Assembly: GCA_944391055.1 (NCBI GenBank)
Contig: CALXSF010000003.1
Location: 116,715 to 180,714 of the forward strand
DNA length: 64,000 bases
Origin: an uncultured Kiritimatiellota bacterium
Lineage (GTDB): Bacteria > Verrucomicrobiota > Kiritimatiellia > RFP12 > DVOR01
Reading direction: 5' to 3'
Shown here: positions 39,212 to 48,096 of the stretch, piece by piece
How the letters are laid out: each line of letters opens with the position of its first letter
How positions within the stretch are numbered: the first letter of the stretch is position 1
Program-made: the position numbers and the translations under genes
Notes under the pieces: model-generated
Databases searched by the model: none
Seen by the model: only the letters and a program-made list of their open reading frames with translations
What the model was told of the DNA's origin: nothing

Positions 39212-40459
39212 ATGGATTGGCCGATTCGGATGGTGATTTTGGGCGCGGGGGACCGCGGGCGGACGTATGCTTCTTACGCGGAGGCGTTCCCGGGGCGGGC
39301 GCGGGTGGTGGGCGTGGCGGACATCGACCCGGCGGCGGCGCGGGCGGTGGCGGCGCGCCATGGGCTGCCGGATTCGGCGGTGTGGGGGGATTGGCGGGAG
39401 GCGGTGGCGGCGCGCCCGGCGTGCGACGTGATGGTGGTCTCCCTGCCGGACGCGCTTCATCTGGAGCCGGCCTTGGCGTGCCTGGATCTGGGCTATCACC
39501 TGTTGCTGGAGAAGCCGATGGCGCGGCGGTGGGAGGAGTGCGAGGCGATCGCGGCGAAGGTGCGGGAGCGGCGGGACCGCTTGGTGATGGTGGGGCACGT
39601 GCTGCGGTACACGGTCTATTTCCGGAAGGTGCATGACCTGATCGCGGCGGGGGCGATCGGGGACGTGGTGAGCATCCAGCATTTGGAGCAGGTGGGCTAC
39701 ATGCACGCGGCGCACAGCTTCTGCCGGGGGAATTGGGGGAACACGGAGCGGGCGACGCCGATGATCTTGCAGAAGTGCTGCCACGACTTCGACCAGTTCG
39801 TGTGGTGGCTGGGCGGGCGGCGGTGCACGGGGGTGAGCAGCTTCGGGGGGGTGTCGCTCTTTGATGCGGCCCATCGTCCGGAGGGGGCGGCGGCGCGTTG
39901 CCTGGAGTGCCCGGCGGCGGTGGAGCGGGCGTGCGCCTTCTCGGCGCGGAAGATTTACCTGGAGCGGCAGGATTGGCGCTATCCGTTCGTGGACAGGAGC
40001 GACGCGGCGATGGAGCGGCGCCTGCGCGAGGGGCCGTATGGCCGGTGCGTCTATGCGTGCGACAACGACGCGGTGGACCATCAGGTCGTGAACCTGCGCT
40101 TCGAGGGCGGGGTGACGGTGGCGCACCAGATGGAGAGCCTCACGTACGCGGGGGGGCGGACGACCAAGATCTTCGGCACGCGCGGGGAGATCGTGGGGGA
40201 TGGCCGCCGGCTGACGATCCACCATTTCGACACGCGCACGACGGAGCTGTGGGACAGCGCGTTGGAGGCGGGCCTGGCGCAGGGCTCGGGCCATGGCGGC
40301 GGGGATTACGGCTTGATGGACGAGCTGACGCGCCTGCTGCGCGAGGGGGACCCGGCGGATTTCCCGGGCCTCTTCGAGGCGTCGTTGGAGAGCCATCGCA
40401 TCGCCTTCGCGGCGGAGGCCAGCCGGCGGGCCGGCGGCGCGCTGATGTTGGCGGAGTGA
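39212..40459 (+). CDS. Gfo/Idh/MocA-family NAD(P)-dependent oxidoreductase
   Basis: 415 residues. An N-terminal Rossmann fold (MVILGAGDRGRTYA) is followed by the family's EKPMAR motif (Lys catalytic) near residue 96 and by GHVLRYTVYFRK, with the conserved CCHDFD block near 190-195, where the histidine acts in catalysis. A CLECPAAVERAC segment around 230-240 has a small cysteine group. The C-terminal half is the GFO_IDH_MocA sandwich. The substrate is probably a sugar, inositol or sugar acid; not determinable. It is 18 nt ahead of metG on the same strand, probably co-transcribed by chance of spacing. Confidence 0.9.
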   Translation: MDWPIRMVILGAGDRGRTYASYAEAFPGRARVVGVADIDPAAARAVAARHGLPDSAVWGDWREAVAARPACDVMVVSLPDALHLEPALACLDLGYHLLLEKPMARRWEECEAIAAKVRERRDRLVMVGHVLRYTVYFRKVHDLIAAGAIGDVVSIQHLEQVGYMHAAHSFCRGNWGNTERATPMILQKCCHDFDQFVWWLGGRRCTGVSSFGGVSLFDAAHRPEGAAARCLECPAAVERACAFSARKIYLERQDWRYPFVDRSDAAMERRLREGPYGRCVYACDNDAVDHQVVNLRFEGGVTVAHQMESLTYAGGRTTKIFGTRGEIVGDGRRLTIHHFDTRTTELWDSALEAGLAQGSGHGGGDYGLMDELTRLLREGDPADFPGLFEASLESHRIAFAAEASRRAGGALMLAE

Positions 40460-40477
40460 GGCGGAAAGGAGCCTTCG

Positions 40478-42544
40478 ATGGAGAAGCGGAAGATCATCGT
40501 GACGAGCGCGCTGCCTTATGCGAACGGGGCGCTGCACCTGGGGCATTTGGTGGAGTATCTGCAAACGGATTTCTGGGTGCGCTACCAGCGGATGATGGGC
40601 CATGACTGCGTCTATGTCTGCGCGGACGACACGCACGGCACGCCGGTCATGATCCGCGCGCGCAAGGAGGGCATCACGCCCGAGGCGCTCATCGCGCGGT
40701 CTTACGAGGCGCGCGTGCGCGAGTTCGGGGCCTTCGAGATGGGCTTCGACCGCTATGGCTCGACGAACTGCGAGGAGAACCGCATCCTCTCCGAGCAGAT
40801 CTACCTGAGGCTCCGCGAGCGGGGGCTCATCTCGTCGCGCCAGGTCGACCAGCTTTACTGCGAGCATTGCGGGATGTTCCTGCCCGACCGTTTCGTGAAG
40901 GGCGTCTGCCCGAAGTGCGGCGCGCCCGACCGCGACGGCGACAATTGCTCGGTCTGCGGCGCCACCTACAACCCCTCCGACCTCCGGGAGCCGCATTGCG
41001 CCATCTGCGGCGCCACGCCCGTCATGCGACAGAGCGAGCAGCTTTTCGTGGAGCTGGAGCCGTGCCGCGACTTCCTCAAGGGCTGGCTGCCCACGCACAC
41101 CGACAAGGGCACGGCGGACAAGCTGCTGGAGTGGTTCGGCGAGCCGCTGCGCGGGTGGAACATCTCGCGCGACGCCCCTTACTTCGGCTTCAAGATCCCC
41201 GGCTACGACGACAAGTATTTCTATGTGTGGCTCGACGCGCCCGTCGGCTACATGGCCACCCTTTGGGCCTGGGCCAAGGCGCGCGGGCAGACGCTCGAGG
41301 ATTGGTGGCAGGATCCCAAGGCCGAGATTTACCACTTCATCGGCAAGGACATCGTGCGCTTCCATTGCCTCTTCTGGCCCGCCGAGCTCCAGGCCGCCGG
41401 CTGGCGCACCCCCACCCAGGTCTTCGTCCACGGCTTCCTCATGGTCAACGGCGCCAAGATGTCCAAGAGCGAGGGCACCTTCATCTCCGCCGCCACGTAT
41501 CTCAAACACCTGCCCGCGCAGGCGCTCCGCTTCTACTACGCCTGCAAGCTCAACGGCACGGTGGACGACATGAACCTGGACCTCCGGGATTTCGTCGGGC
41601 GCGTCAACTCCGACCTCGTCGGCAAAATCACCAACCTGGCCTCCCGCGGCGCCCAGATGCTCAACAAAAACTGCGGCGGGCGCCTCGGCGCGATGGACCC
41701 TGACAGCCGCGCGCTCCTCGCCGAGTGCCGCGCGCAGCTGCCCGAGCTGCAGGAGGCCTACGAGCGGCGCGACTTCTGCCGCGCCATGGTCATCGTCCGG
41801 GAATGGGCCGACAAGGCCAACCAGCTCTTCGACGCCAAGATGCCGTGGCGGCTCGTCAAGGAGGATCCCGAGGCCACCCGCGCCGTCCTCACCGGCACGC
41901 TCAACCTCTTCCGCCTCATGGCCATCGCCCTCAAGCCCATCCTCCCGGCCTACGCCGCGAAGGTCGAGGCGCTCTTCGGCGAGGCGCCCTATGCCTTCGC
42001 CGACGCCGCGCGCGACCTGGAGGGGCGCGCCATCGCCCCCTACGAGCGCCTGGCCGACCGCATCGACCCCAAGGCCGTCGAGGCCATGGTCGCCGAGACC
42101 AAGGCGCAGGCCGCCCCCGCCCTCCCGAAGGGCATCACCGAGAAGGACGTCAAGGCCGGGCTCCGCCAGCTTGCCCAAGCGCCCGCCGGCAACGCCTTCC
42201 CCCCGCCCCGGCAGGAAACCATCGCCATCGACGACTTCGCCAAGGTCGACCTCCGCGTCGCCCAAGTGCTCGCCGCCGAGGCCGTCGAAGGCTCCGACAA
42301 GCTCATCCGCCTCACCCTCGACGCCGGCGAGCCGCGCCCCCGGACCGTCTTCGCCGGCATCCGCAAGGCCTACGCCCCCGAGTCGCTCCCCGGTCGGCAG
42401 GTCATCCTGGTGGCCAACCTCGCGCCCCGCAAGATGCGCTTCGGGCTCTCCGAGGGCATGGTGCTCGCCGCCGAGGACGCCGACGGGACGCTCCGCCTCG
42501 CCCAGCCCTTCGCCCCAATGACCCCCGGCGCCCGCCTTCGCTGA
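40478..42544 (+). CDS. metG: Methionine-tRNA ligase with C-terminal tRNA-binding domain
   Basis: Class I synthetase charging tRNA-Met. The 688 residues have the HLGH nucleotide site near residues 18-21, a two-knuckle zinc domain (CEHC ... CPKC ... CSVC ... CAIC) at about 128-182, and KMSKS near residue 327. The C-terminal ~110 residues (from about 580: IDDFAKVDLRVAQVLAAEAV) form the EMAP/Trbp111-like tRNA-binding domain, giving the dimeric long form. AAAGGAGCC precedes the ATG. panC follows after 30 nt. Confidence 0.97.
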   Translation: MEKRKIIVTSALPYANGALHLGHLVEYLQTDFWVRYQRMMGHDCVYVCADDTHGTPVMIRARKEGITPEALIARSYEARVREFGAFEMGFDRYGSTNCEENRILSEQIYLRLRERGLISSRQVDQLYCEHCGMFLPDRFVKGVCPKCGAPDRDGDNCSVCGATYNPSDLREPHCAICGATPVMRQSEQLFVELEPCRDFLKGWLPTHTDKGTADKLLEWFGEPLRGWNISRDAPYFGFKIPGYDDKYFYVWLDAPVGYMATLWAWAKARGQTLEDWWQDPKAEIYHFIGKDIVRFHCLFWPAELQAAGWRTPTQVFVHGFLMVNGAKMSKSEGTFISAATYLKHLPAQALRFYYACKLNGTVDDMNLDLRDFVGRVNSDLVGKITNLASRGAQMLNKNCGGRLGAMDPDSRALLAECRAQLPELQEAYERRDFCRAMVIVREWADKANQLFDAKMPWRLVKEDPEATRAVLTGTLNLFRLMAIALKPILPAYAAKVEALFGEAPYAFADAARDLEGRAIAPYERLADRIDPKAVEAMVAETKAQAAPALPKGITEKDVKAGLRQLAQAPAGNAFPPPRQETIAIDDFAKVDLRVAQVLAAEAVEGSDKLIRLTLDAGEPRPRTVFAGIRKAYAPESLPGRQVILVANLAPRKMRFGLSEGMVLAAEDADGTLRLAQPFAPMTPGARLR

Positions 42545-42574
42545 CCCGCGCCCCCCAAACGAAAGAACGCAGCC

Positions 42575-43414
42575 ATGGAAACCTTCGCCTCCCCCGAGGA
42601 ACTCCACGCCTGGTGCGCCGCGCAAAAACGCCTCGGCCGCGCCATCGGCCTCGTCCCCACCATGGGCAGCCTCCACGAGGGGCACCTCTCCCTCATCCGC
42701 GCCGCCAAGGAAAAGGCGGACGTCGTCGTCGTCAGCGTCTTCGTCAACCCCACCCAGTTCGCCCCCAACGAGGACTACGAGGCCTACCCCCGCCGCGAGC
42801 AGGCCGACCTCGCCCTCTGCCAAGGCCAAGGCGCCGACGCCGTCTACCTCCCCCGACCCGCCGACATGTACGCCGACGACGCCTCCACGTGGGTCACCGA
42901 GACGCAGCTCGCCAAAACGCTCGAAGGCGCCGAACGCCCCACCCACTTCCGCGGCGTCTGCACCGTCGTCGCCAAACTCTTCAACATCGTCCAGCCCGAC
43001 GTCGCCGTCTTCGGGCAGAAAGACTTCCAGCAGGTCGCCGTCATCCGCCGCATGGTCCGCGACCTCAACTACCCCATCCAGATCATCCGGGCCCCCATCG
43101 TCCGCGACCCCGACGGCCTCGCCAAATCCTCCCGGAACGCCTACCTCACCCCCGACGCGCGCACGGCCGCCCTCTCCCTCTCCAAAGCCCTGCGCGGCGC
43201 CCAGGCCGCCGTCGCCGCCGGCGAACGCGACGCCGCCCGCCTCGAGGCCGACGCCCGCGCCGTGACCACCGCCGCCGGGTGGCTCCCGGACTACGTCCAG
43301 GTCGTTGACGCGGAAACACTTATACCGATACAAACGGTGCTCCCCGGGGCCTCCGCCATGCTCCTGGCCTGCCGGCGCGGGAACCTGCGCCTCATCGACA
43401 ACACGCTCCTCTGA
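42575..43414 (+). CDS. panC: Pantothenate synthetase (pantoate-beta-alanine ligase)
   Basis: ATP-dependent joining of pantoate and beta-alanine, last step of vitamin B5 synthesis. 279 residues; the nucleotidyltransferase motif PTMGSLHEGHLSL is near residues 28-40, with VSVFVNPTQFAPNEDY, FGQKDFQQ and the LAKSSRN block for ATP. Length and all motifs are normal. The ATG at 42575 has AAAGAACGC upstream. panB and panD are not in the window. Confidence 0.96.
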   Translation: METFASPEELHAWCAAQKRLGRAIGLVPTMGSLHEGHLSLIRAAKEKADVVVVSVFVNPTQFAPNEDYEAYPRREQADLALCQGQGADAVYLPRPADMYADDASTWVTETQLAKTLEGAERPTHFRGVCTVVAKLFNIVQPDVAVFGQKDFQQVAVIRRMVRDLNYPIQIIRAPIVRDPDGLAKSSRNAYLTPDARTAALSLSKALRGAQAAVAAGERDAARLEADARAVTTAAGWLPDYVQVVDAETLIPIQTVLPGASAMLLACRRGNLRLIDNTLL

Positions 43415-43456
43415 GTGCCGCCCCGAACGATTTTCGCCCCATCGTGCAATTACCGC

Positions 43457-43485
43457 TTGCAACTCCGCCGCCGTTCCGCTAAACT
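43457..43485 (+). promoter_or_regulatory. Promoter of the coiled-coil membrane protein gene
   Basis: TTGCAA (43457-43462), a 17-bp spacer and TAAACT (43480-43485). A small inverted repeat GTTGT/ACAAC lies at the start of the transcript (about 43493-43510). Confidence 0.55.
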
Positions 43486-43530
43486 AAAGGGTGTTGTGAG
43501 AGATTACAACGAATACTTCGAGGAAACGAC

Positions 43531-44643
43531 ATGAACATTGTTTTGCGTATCTTGGTCATCCTGACCCTCGTGCTCAACGGCGTGGCCCTGTGGTTCGCCC
43601 TCTCCCTCTACGGGAAGCGCGCCCTCCTCACCGACCGCAACGATCGCTTCCGCGACTTCACCGTGCAAATCGCGCAGACCTTCGAGGCCGACGAGCCCGA
43701 ACACGTCAATGTGGCCGCGGATCACGAGGCGCGCGACATCTCGGAGGTCTCTCTCGCCAACGCCGACATCAACCCCGACCGCTCCGATTTCTGGGAAAGC
43801 TATAAGCAGGAACTCGAGAAAATCGACGGCCCCAGCTATAAGATCCCCGACCCCAAGGCCCTCGACGAAGTCTACATCCTCGACGCCGAAGGCAAGGCCA
43901 AGCGCAACAATCGGGGCGACCCCATCACCGACGGCGCGCCCATGGATCTCGCCCTTGAGGCCGTCATGGAAAAAGCCCAGGCCCAGCGCGCCCGCATGAA
44001 CAACGTCCGCGCGCAGCTCACCGCGCTCCGCAACGAGTACGAGGACACCGTCGCCGAACTCAACCAGGTCAAGAAGCAAGGCCGCGAATCCCTCAAGACC
44101 ATCGCCGCCCGCGACGAGACCATCGCCGGTCTCGAGGCCGACAAGGCCCGCCTCGAAGGCGAGGTGAGCGACCTCAAAGGCCAGATCGAAACCCTTGAGA
44201 GCGAGAAGCAGAGCCTCCAGGCCGACCTCGACAAGGCCAACGAAGAGCTCGAGACCGCCCTCGCCGAGGTCGAGAACCTCAAGAAGACCCTCGAGGAAAT
44301 CGTCAAGCGCGGCGCCGGTAGCGTCACCGCCGATGGCATCGCCGCCGTCGCCAACGTCACCGCCGGCGTCAAAGGCTCCATCGTCCGCGTCAACAACGAG
44401 TACAACTACTGCCTCGTCAAGCTCTCCGACGAAGCCCTCACCGAGCTCATCGGCGAAAACGGCGACAAGCCCCTCCCCGAGATCGACTACCTCGTCCGCC
44501 GCCCCGGCGACGAAGACGGCATCATCGGCAAGATCCGCCTCCGCACCATCACCAAGGACGCCAAGACCATCGTCTGCGACATCCTGGTCGATTGGAAGCA
44601 GGGCGACATCGAGAAGGGCGACGAGGTCTTCTATCTCGACTAA
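43531..44643 (+). CDS. Membrane-anchored coiled-coil protein of unknown function
   Basis: 370 residues. One N-terminal transmembrane helix (RILVILTLVLNGVALWFAL) precedes a polar linker with acidic repeats (about 50-130), a continuous coiled coil (about 140-260, LEADKARLEGEVSDLKGQ and similar), and a C-terminal beta-rich domain of about 100 residues (NEYNYCLVKLSDEAL ... GDIEKGDEVFYLD). The layout resembles MreC-like or lipid-anchored scaffolds, with the coil outside or inside unclear. GAGGAAACGAC precedes the ATG. It has its own promoter and a strong terminator. I do not recognise the family. Confidence 0.75.
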   Translation: MNIVLRILVILTLVLNGVALWFALSLYGKRALLTDRNDRFRDFTVQIAQTFEADEPEHVNVAADHEARDISEVSLANADINPDRSDFWESYKQELEKIDGPSYKIPDPKALDEVYILDAEGKAKRNNRGDPITDGAPMDLALEAVMEKAQAQRARMNNVRAQLTALRNEYEDTVAELNQVKKQGRESLKTIAARDETIAGLEADKARLEGEVSDLKGQIETLESEKQSLQADLDKANEELETALAEVENLKKTLEEIVKRGAGSVTADGIAAVANVTAGVKGSIVRVNNEYNYCLVKLSDEALTELIGENGDKPLPEIDYLVRRPGDEDGIIGKIRLRTITKDAKTIVCDILVDWKQGDIEKGDEVFYLD

Positions 44644-44666
44644 ACGTTTCCTCCCCCTCACGACAC

Positions 44667-44699
44667 GGCGGCCGCCCATCGGGCGGCCGCCATTTTTTT
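44667..44699 (+). terminator. Terminator of the coiled-coil gene
   Basis: A perfect 11-bp stem (GGCGGCCGCCC/GGGCGGCCGCC), loop ATC, then A and seven Ts. Confidence 0.9.
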
Positions 44700-44831
44700 C
44701 TCGTGCGCCTGCGTGCCCCGGGCGCCGCCCTGCCCACGCGCCTCCCCTGCCCGGAAACCATGGCCGCCCCGCCCCGTTCCGGCAGACTGCCGGGGCGTGG
44801 CCAGCGGAACGGGCGCCGGGCGACGGTCAAC

Positions 44832-44864
44832 CCGCCGCCCGGCCACCCCACGGCCGGGCGGCGG
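44832..44864 (-). terminator. Hairpin directly after the TerB-DnaJ gene
   Basis: A 13-bp perfect stem (44832-44844 / 44852-44864) with a 7-nt loop, next to the minus-strand stop. No U-tract follows, so termination efficiency is doubtful. Confidence 0.4.
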
Positions 44865-44865
44865 C

Positions 44866-45681
44866 TTACTTGATCAGACGGGAATAGGCGGCGTTGATGG
44901 CCGCCATGCGCGCGGTGGCCTGCTTGAGCATCGCCTCGGGGAGCCCCTGGGCCTGCAGACGGTCGGGGTGGAGCTCCTTGACCTTGCGGCGGTAGGCGCG
45001 GCGGATGTCGTCGTCGGACGCGCCGGGCCCCAAGCCCAGCAAGGCGAGATCCTCGGCGCGCGACGGCTTCGAGGGCCGGGGCGGCGGACGCCGCGCCCCG
45101 GCCCCGCCGAACCCGCCGAAGCCCTCGCCCGCCGTGCGCCCCCAGCCTTGGAAATCCCCCGCGACGGCCGCGAAGATCCGCGCCACCAGGAAATCGGGGA
45201 TGCCGAAGCAGCGCGCCGCCCGGAGCGCCATTTCGCGCTCGCGGGGCGACAGCTCGCCGTCGGCGCACGCCACGCGCACGAGATATTGGAAGGTGATGAC
45301 CCGCAGCTCGAAGTTCCCGACCTCGCGCGCGAAGGCGATGGCGGCCTCGTCGAACTGCTCCGGCGAATCCTTGCTCCGCGAGAAGACCTGCGCGGCGAAG
45401 CGCCGCTCCTCGGCGCTCAGCCCGAGCTCGCGGAAGATGGCCTCCACGCCCGAGATCTCGCTCTCGGAGACCCGCCCGTCGGCCTTCGCGATCTTGGCGA
45501 GCAGCGGCATGAGCAGGCGCAGATAGCGGGTGCGCCCCTCCCGCGCCGACGCGGAGCCGGGCCGCGGGCGCGCCGCCCCCTCCCCGCCTTTCCCGAAGAG
45601 CGGCACGAGCAGTTTGTTCCAGACGAAGGTGAGCGCCCACGAAAGGAGGATGAACTGGATGAGGGTCCCGAGGCAGCCCAT
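44866..45681 (-). CDS. TerB-DnaJ domain protein (DjlA-like)
   Basis: 271 residues: an N-terminal membrane helix (LIQFILLSWALTFVWNKLLV), a TerB-like acidic helical domain (about 50-160, LMPLLAKIAKADGRVSESEI), a Gly/Pro-rich linker (about 175-200), and a C-terminal J-domain with the HPD motif (ELHPDRLQ near residue 243). This is the DjlA architecture, a membrane-bound DnaK co-chaperone. The ATG at 45681 is one base after the prfA stop (TGA C ATG), so translation is coupled. The longer frame from 45741 lies inside prfA. Confidence 0.88.
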   Translation of the reverse strand: MGCLGTLIQFILLSWALTFVWNKLLVPLFGKGGEGAARPRPGSASAREGRTRYLRLLMPLLAKIAKADGRVSESEISGVEAIFRELGLSAEERRFAAQVFSRSKDSPEQFDEAAIAFAREVGNFELRVITFQYLVRVACADGELSPREREMALRAARCFGIPDFLVARIFAAVAGDFQGWGRTAGEGFGGFGGAGARRPPPRPSKPSRAEDLALLGLGPGASDDDIRRAYRRKVKELHPDRLQAQGLPEAMLKQATARMAAINAAYSRLIK

Positions 45682-45682
45682 G

Positions 45683-46768
45683 TCAGTCTCCGGTGGCGGC
45701 CTGGAGGCGCTGCGCCAGGTCAAACGCCTCCAACTGGTCAAGGACAGGCCCCAGCCCGCCCTCCATCACGCGGTCGAGCGCATAGAGCGTCAGCCCGATG
45801 CGGTGGTCGGTGAGGCGGTTTTGGGGGAAATTGTAGGTGCGGATGCGCTGCGAGCGGTCGCCGCTGCCCCGCAGCGTCAGGCGCGTCGCCCCGGCGGCGG
45901 CCTCCGCCTCCCGGCGGCGGGCGTCGAGCAGGCGCGCCTTGAGCACGGCCAACGCCTTCTCCTTGTTCCGGTGCTGGCTGCGCTCGTCCTGGCACTGCGC
46001 CGTCAGCCCCGTGGGCAGATGGGTGACGCGGACGGCCGAGTAGGTGGTGTTCACCCCCTGCCCGCCGTGCCCGCCCGCGCAGAAAATGTCGAAGCGCAGC
46101 TCCCCCTCGGGGATCTCCAGCGCGTCCTCCTCGTCCGCCGCCGGCAGGACGATCACCGTGGCGGCGGAGGTGTGGATGCGCCCCTGCGCCTCCGTCGCCG
46201 GCACCCGCTGCACGCGGTGCCCCCCGCTCTCGAAGCGCAGCCGCCCATATGGCCGCCCGCCGCCCGAGACCGAGAAGACGATCTCCTTGTAGCCCCCCAG
46301 CTCGGTCGGCGAGGCATCCACCACCCCCACCGCGAACCCCTCCGCCTCCGCCCACCGCGCGTACATCCGGAAGAGATCCGCCGCGAAGAGCGCCGCCTCC
46401 TCGCCGCCCGTCCCCGCCCGGATCTCCACCATCGCCTCCCGCGCGTCCAACGGATCCTCCGGCAGCAACGCCGCCAGCAGCCGCCGCTCCGCCGCCGGGC
46501 GCGCCGCCTCGGCGCGGGCGACCTCCTCGCGCGCCATCCCCCCCAGCTCCGCGTCCTCCAGCAACGCCCGCGCCGAGGCCTCCGCCTCCTCCAGCGCGAA
46601 CCACTCCCGCGCCGCCGCCTCCAAGCGCCGCAACGCGGCGTGGCGCCGCAACGCCTCCGCGTAGCGCCGACGATCCCCCGCCACGGCTGGGGCGGCCAAG
46701 GCGGCCTCCGCCTGGGGAAGGTCGGCGAGGAGCGCCTGGATGCGCGCGCGGTCGATGGCGGGGGGCAT
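45683..46768 (-). CDS. prfA: Peptide chain release factor 1
   Basis: Terminates translation at UAA/UAG. 361 residues with coiled-coil domain 1, the codon-recognition loop PAT (in VQRVPATEAQGRIHTS, near residue 190; PxT defines RF1) and the catalytic GGQ (GHGGQGVNTTYSAV near residue 237). All domains are intact. It is methylated by PrmC (37.5 kb). It lies 72 nt after rpmE and one base ahead of the TerB-DnaJ gene. Confidence 0.96.
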   Translation of the reverse strand: MPPAIDRARIQALLADLPQAEAALAAPAVAGDRRRYAEALRRHAALRRLEAAAREWFALEEAEASARALLEDAELGGMAREEVARAEAARPAAERRLLAALLPEDPLDAREAMVEIRAGTGGEEAALFAADLFRMYARWAEAEGFAVGVVDASPTELGGYKEIVFSVSGGGRPYGRLRFESGGHRVQRVPATEAQGRIHTSAATVIVLPAADEEDALEIPEGELRFDIFCAGGHGGQGVNTTYSAVRVTHLPTGLTAQCQDERSQHRNKEKALAVLKARLLDARRREAEAAAGATRLTLRGSGDRSQRIRTYNFPQNRLTDHRIGLTLYALDRVMEGGLGPVLDQLEAFDLAQRLQAATGD

Positions 46769-46774
46769 GGGGGA

Positions 46775-46818
46775 GGAAAGAAAAGACCGGCGCGGCGCGC
46801 GTGCGCTGGCCGGTCTTT
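46775..46818 (-). terminator. Terminator of rpmE
   Basis: Stem AAAGACCGG/CCGGTCTTT (46782-46790 / 46810-46818) around a GC-rich inner hairpin, followed on the minus strand by TTTTCTTTCC. prfA starts just beyond, so rpmE can be monocistronic. Confidence 0.7.
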
Positions 46819-46840
46819 GGCGGATCCGAGACGGCGCGGC

Positions 46841-47044
46841 TTACTTTTTCTTGCCGTAGCGCTGCATGAACTTGTCGATGCGGCCCTCGGTGTCCATCAC
46901 GGTCTTCTTGCCCGTGTAATAGGGGTGGCACGCGGAGCAGACGTTGCAGGTCATCGCCTTGACGGTGGAGCGGGTGTGGATGACATTGCCGCACGCGCAG
47001 GTGATGGTGGCGTCCTCGTACTTGGGGTGGATGTCCTTCTTCAT
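46841..47044 (-). CDS. rpmE: 50S ribosomal protein L31 (bL31), zinc-binding form
   Basis: 67 residues starting [19 protein letters not shown]. The four zinc cysteines (CAC near residues 16-18, CNVC at about 34-37) are present, so this is the C+ form. ATG at 47044 is preferred; a longer frame from 47065 adds seven unlikely residues (MRKALRI). The C-terminus RYGKKK is typical. Confidence 0.96.
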   Translation of the reverse strand: MKKDIHPKYEDATITCACGNVIHTRSTVKAMTCNVCSACHPYYTGKKTVMDTEGRIDKFMQRYGKKK

Positions 47045-47080
47045 GATACGCAAAGCCTTTCGCACTCAAAAAGTCAATCA

Positions 47081-47110
47081 AGAATAGCACACTCCCCCCA
47101 TCCCCGTCAA
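47081..47110 (-). promoter_or_regulatory. Promoter of rpmE
   Basis: Minus strand TTGACG (47105-47110), an 18-bp spacer ending GTGTGC, then TATTCT (47081-47086). It closely resembles the promoters of rpsB and of the sulfatase gene. Confidence 0.7.
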
Positions 47111-47155
47111 GCGTGCGCGACGCGCCCGGGTTTCCCCGGGGCGCCCGAAAGACGC

Positions 47156-47184
47156 AAAAGCCCCCGGCCTTTCCGGCCGGGGGC
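47156..47184 (-). terminator. Terminator downstream of the 117-residue secreted protein
   Basis: A 10-bp perfect stem GCCCCCGGCC/GGCCGGGGGC with loop TTTCC, followed on the minus strand by TTTTGCG. Confidence 0.6.
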
Positions 47185-47224
47185 GGGGGAAAGGGGGTGA
47201 GGCGCCTTCCCCCGTGTCTCCTTT

Positions 47225-47578
47225 TCAGACAATCATGCTCAGGCCACGCGGCGAGGTGAACTCGATCGTATCGGTGCCGGGGTTGACGCAGAAACGGGGA
47301 TCGCCGTTTTCGTTGGCCGTCCCGCCGAAGCCGAAGAGCACCGGCCAGGAGCCGGAGACGTCGACTTTGCTGAAGATGACCATCAAGCACTTGACCGCCC
47401 ACGTGTCGGAGGTCAGCGTGTCGGAGAGGTCCAGCGTGCTGCGGGTGTCCCCGGCCGCCGTGGAGGTGAAACCGCCGGTGGTGGCGCTTTCCGGGTTGAT
47501 CGCCGTCCAGTTGACGGTGACGGCCTGGGCGGCGCCGAGGGCCAGCGTGGCGAGGGCCGCGGTGAGGAGGTGTTTCAT
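47225..47578 (-). CDS. Small secreted protein of unknown function
   Basis: 117 residues; a signal peptide (MKHLLTAALATLALGAAQA) is followed by a beta-rich mature part (VNWTAINPESATTGGFTS ... FGFGGTANENGDPRFCVNP). The style matches the N-terminal domain of longer LamG/jelly-roll secreted proteins of this bacterial group, so the gene may encode a truncated relative. The stop is followed by a terminator, so it is expressed as is. A 518-base structured region lies upstream. Confidence 0.6.
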   Translation of the reverse strand: MKHLLTAALATLALGAAQAVTVNWTAINPESATTGGFTSTAAGDTRSTLDLSDTLTSDTWAVKCLMVIFSKVDVSGSWPVLFGFGGTANENGDPRFCVNPGTDTIEFTSPRGLSMIV

Positions 47579-47643
47579 GTGTCTTGGATTTCTCCGTTTC
47601 CCGCTCCGTACAAGAAACCGAAGAGAAGCCCCGGGACGAAAAA

Positions 47644-47836
47644 GCCCTTTTCGATATCTCTTGCGAGGCCGTAGGAATTGCCTGAGATCAAATACCGAAA
47701 AGGGCACGCGGAACCGCGTGCGCACAGTCGGACGAGATCTCGAAATTTCCTACGTTTCGCAAGACGTCCTAATTGTGCGGTCGCACAATGCAGCGGCTCT
47801 CCCGCTGCGTGCCTTTAAGACACCACCTTCGGGTGG
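47644..47836. ncRNA. Run of stem-loops in a 518-base intergenic region: candidate structured RNA
   Basis: Between the divergent secreted-protein genes (47579-48096) lie consecutive perfect stems: GCCCTTTTCG/CGAAAAGGGC (47644-47653 / 47696-47705) enclosing ATCTC/GAGAT; GCACGCGG/CCGCGTGC (47704-47721); ATTGTGCG/CGCACAAT (47772-47789); GCAGCGG/CCGCTGC (47790-47808); CCACC-TTCG-GGTGG (47823-47836, UUCG tetraloop). A second long pairing, TCTTGCGA...CGTAGGAATT near 47658-47679 with its complement near 47744-47765, excludes the first stem, so two alternative folds are possible. No open frame looks coding. No known RNA family is recognised. The remainder, 47837-48096, is GC-rich with the downstream promoter region. 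Confidence 0.5.
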
Positions 47837-48096
47837 GCGGGCGCAACCTTTTTCCGCCTTCGCGGGCGAGGGGGCGGGGAACGAGATTGCGGGCCTCGTT
47901 TCTCGGATCGCGCCGTACCTCGACCCGGACCGCGCCGCGATCGGCCCCGAGACGCGCCGTCCGTCTTGGGCGCCGGGCGCGGGGGATGGGGTGGGGCGCG
48001 GGGGCGGGGCGCGAAAGGCCCGCGCGCCCCGCCGCGCAAAAAAGACTTGCGGAGCCGGGGGAAATAGGCTATGCTATGCGCCAGAAAGATTGCGAT

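Noticed and set aside
45980..46100. GGQG instead of GGQH and TTYS instead of TTDS in RF1
   Set aside because: GGQ itself is intact, and as I recall Gly after GGQ occurs in other bacterial RF1 proteins, so I did not treat it as novel.
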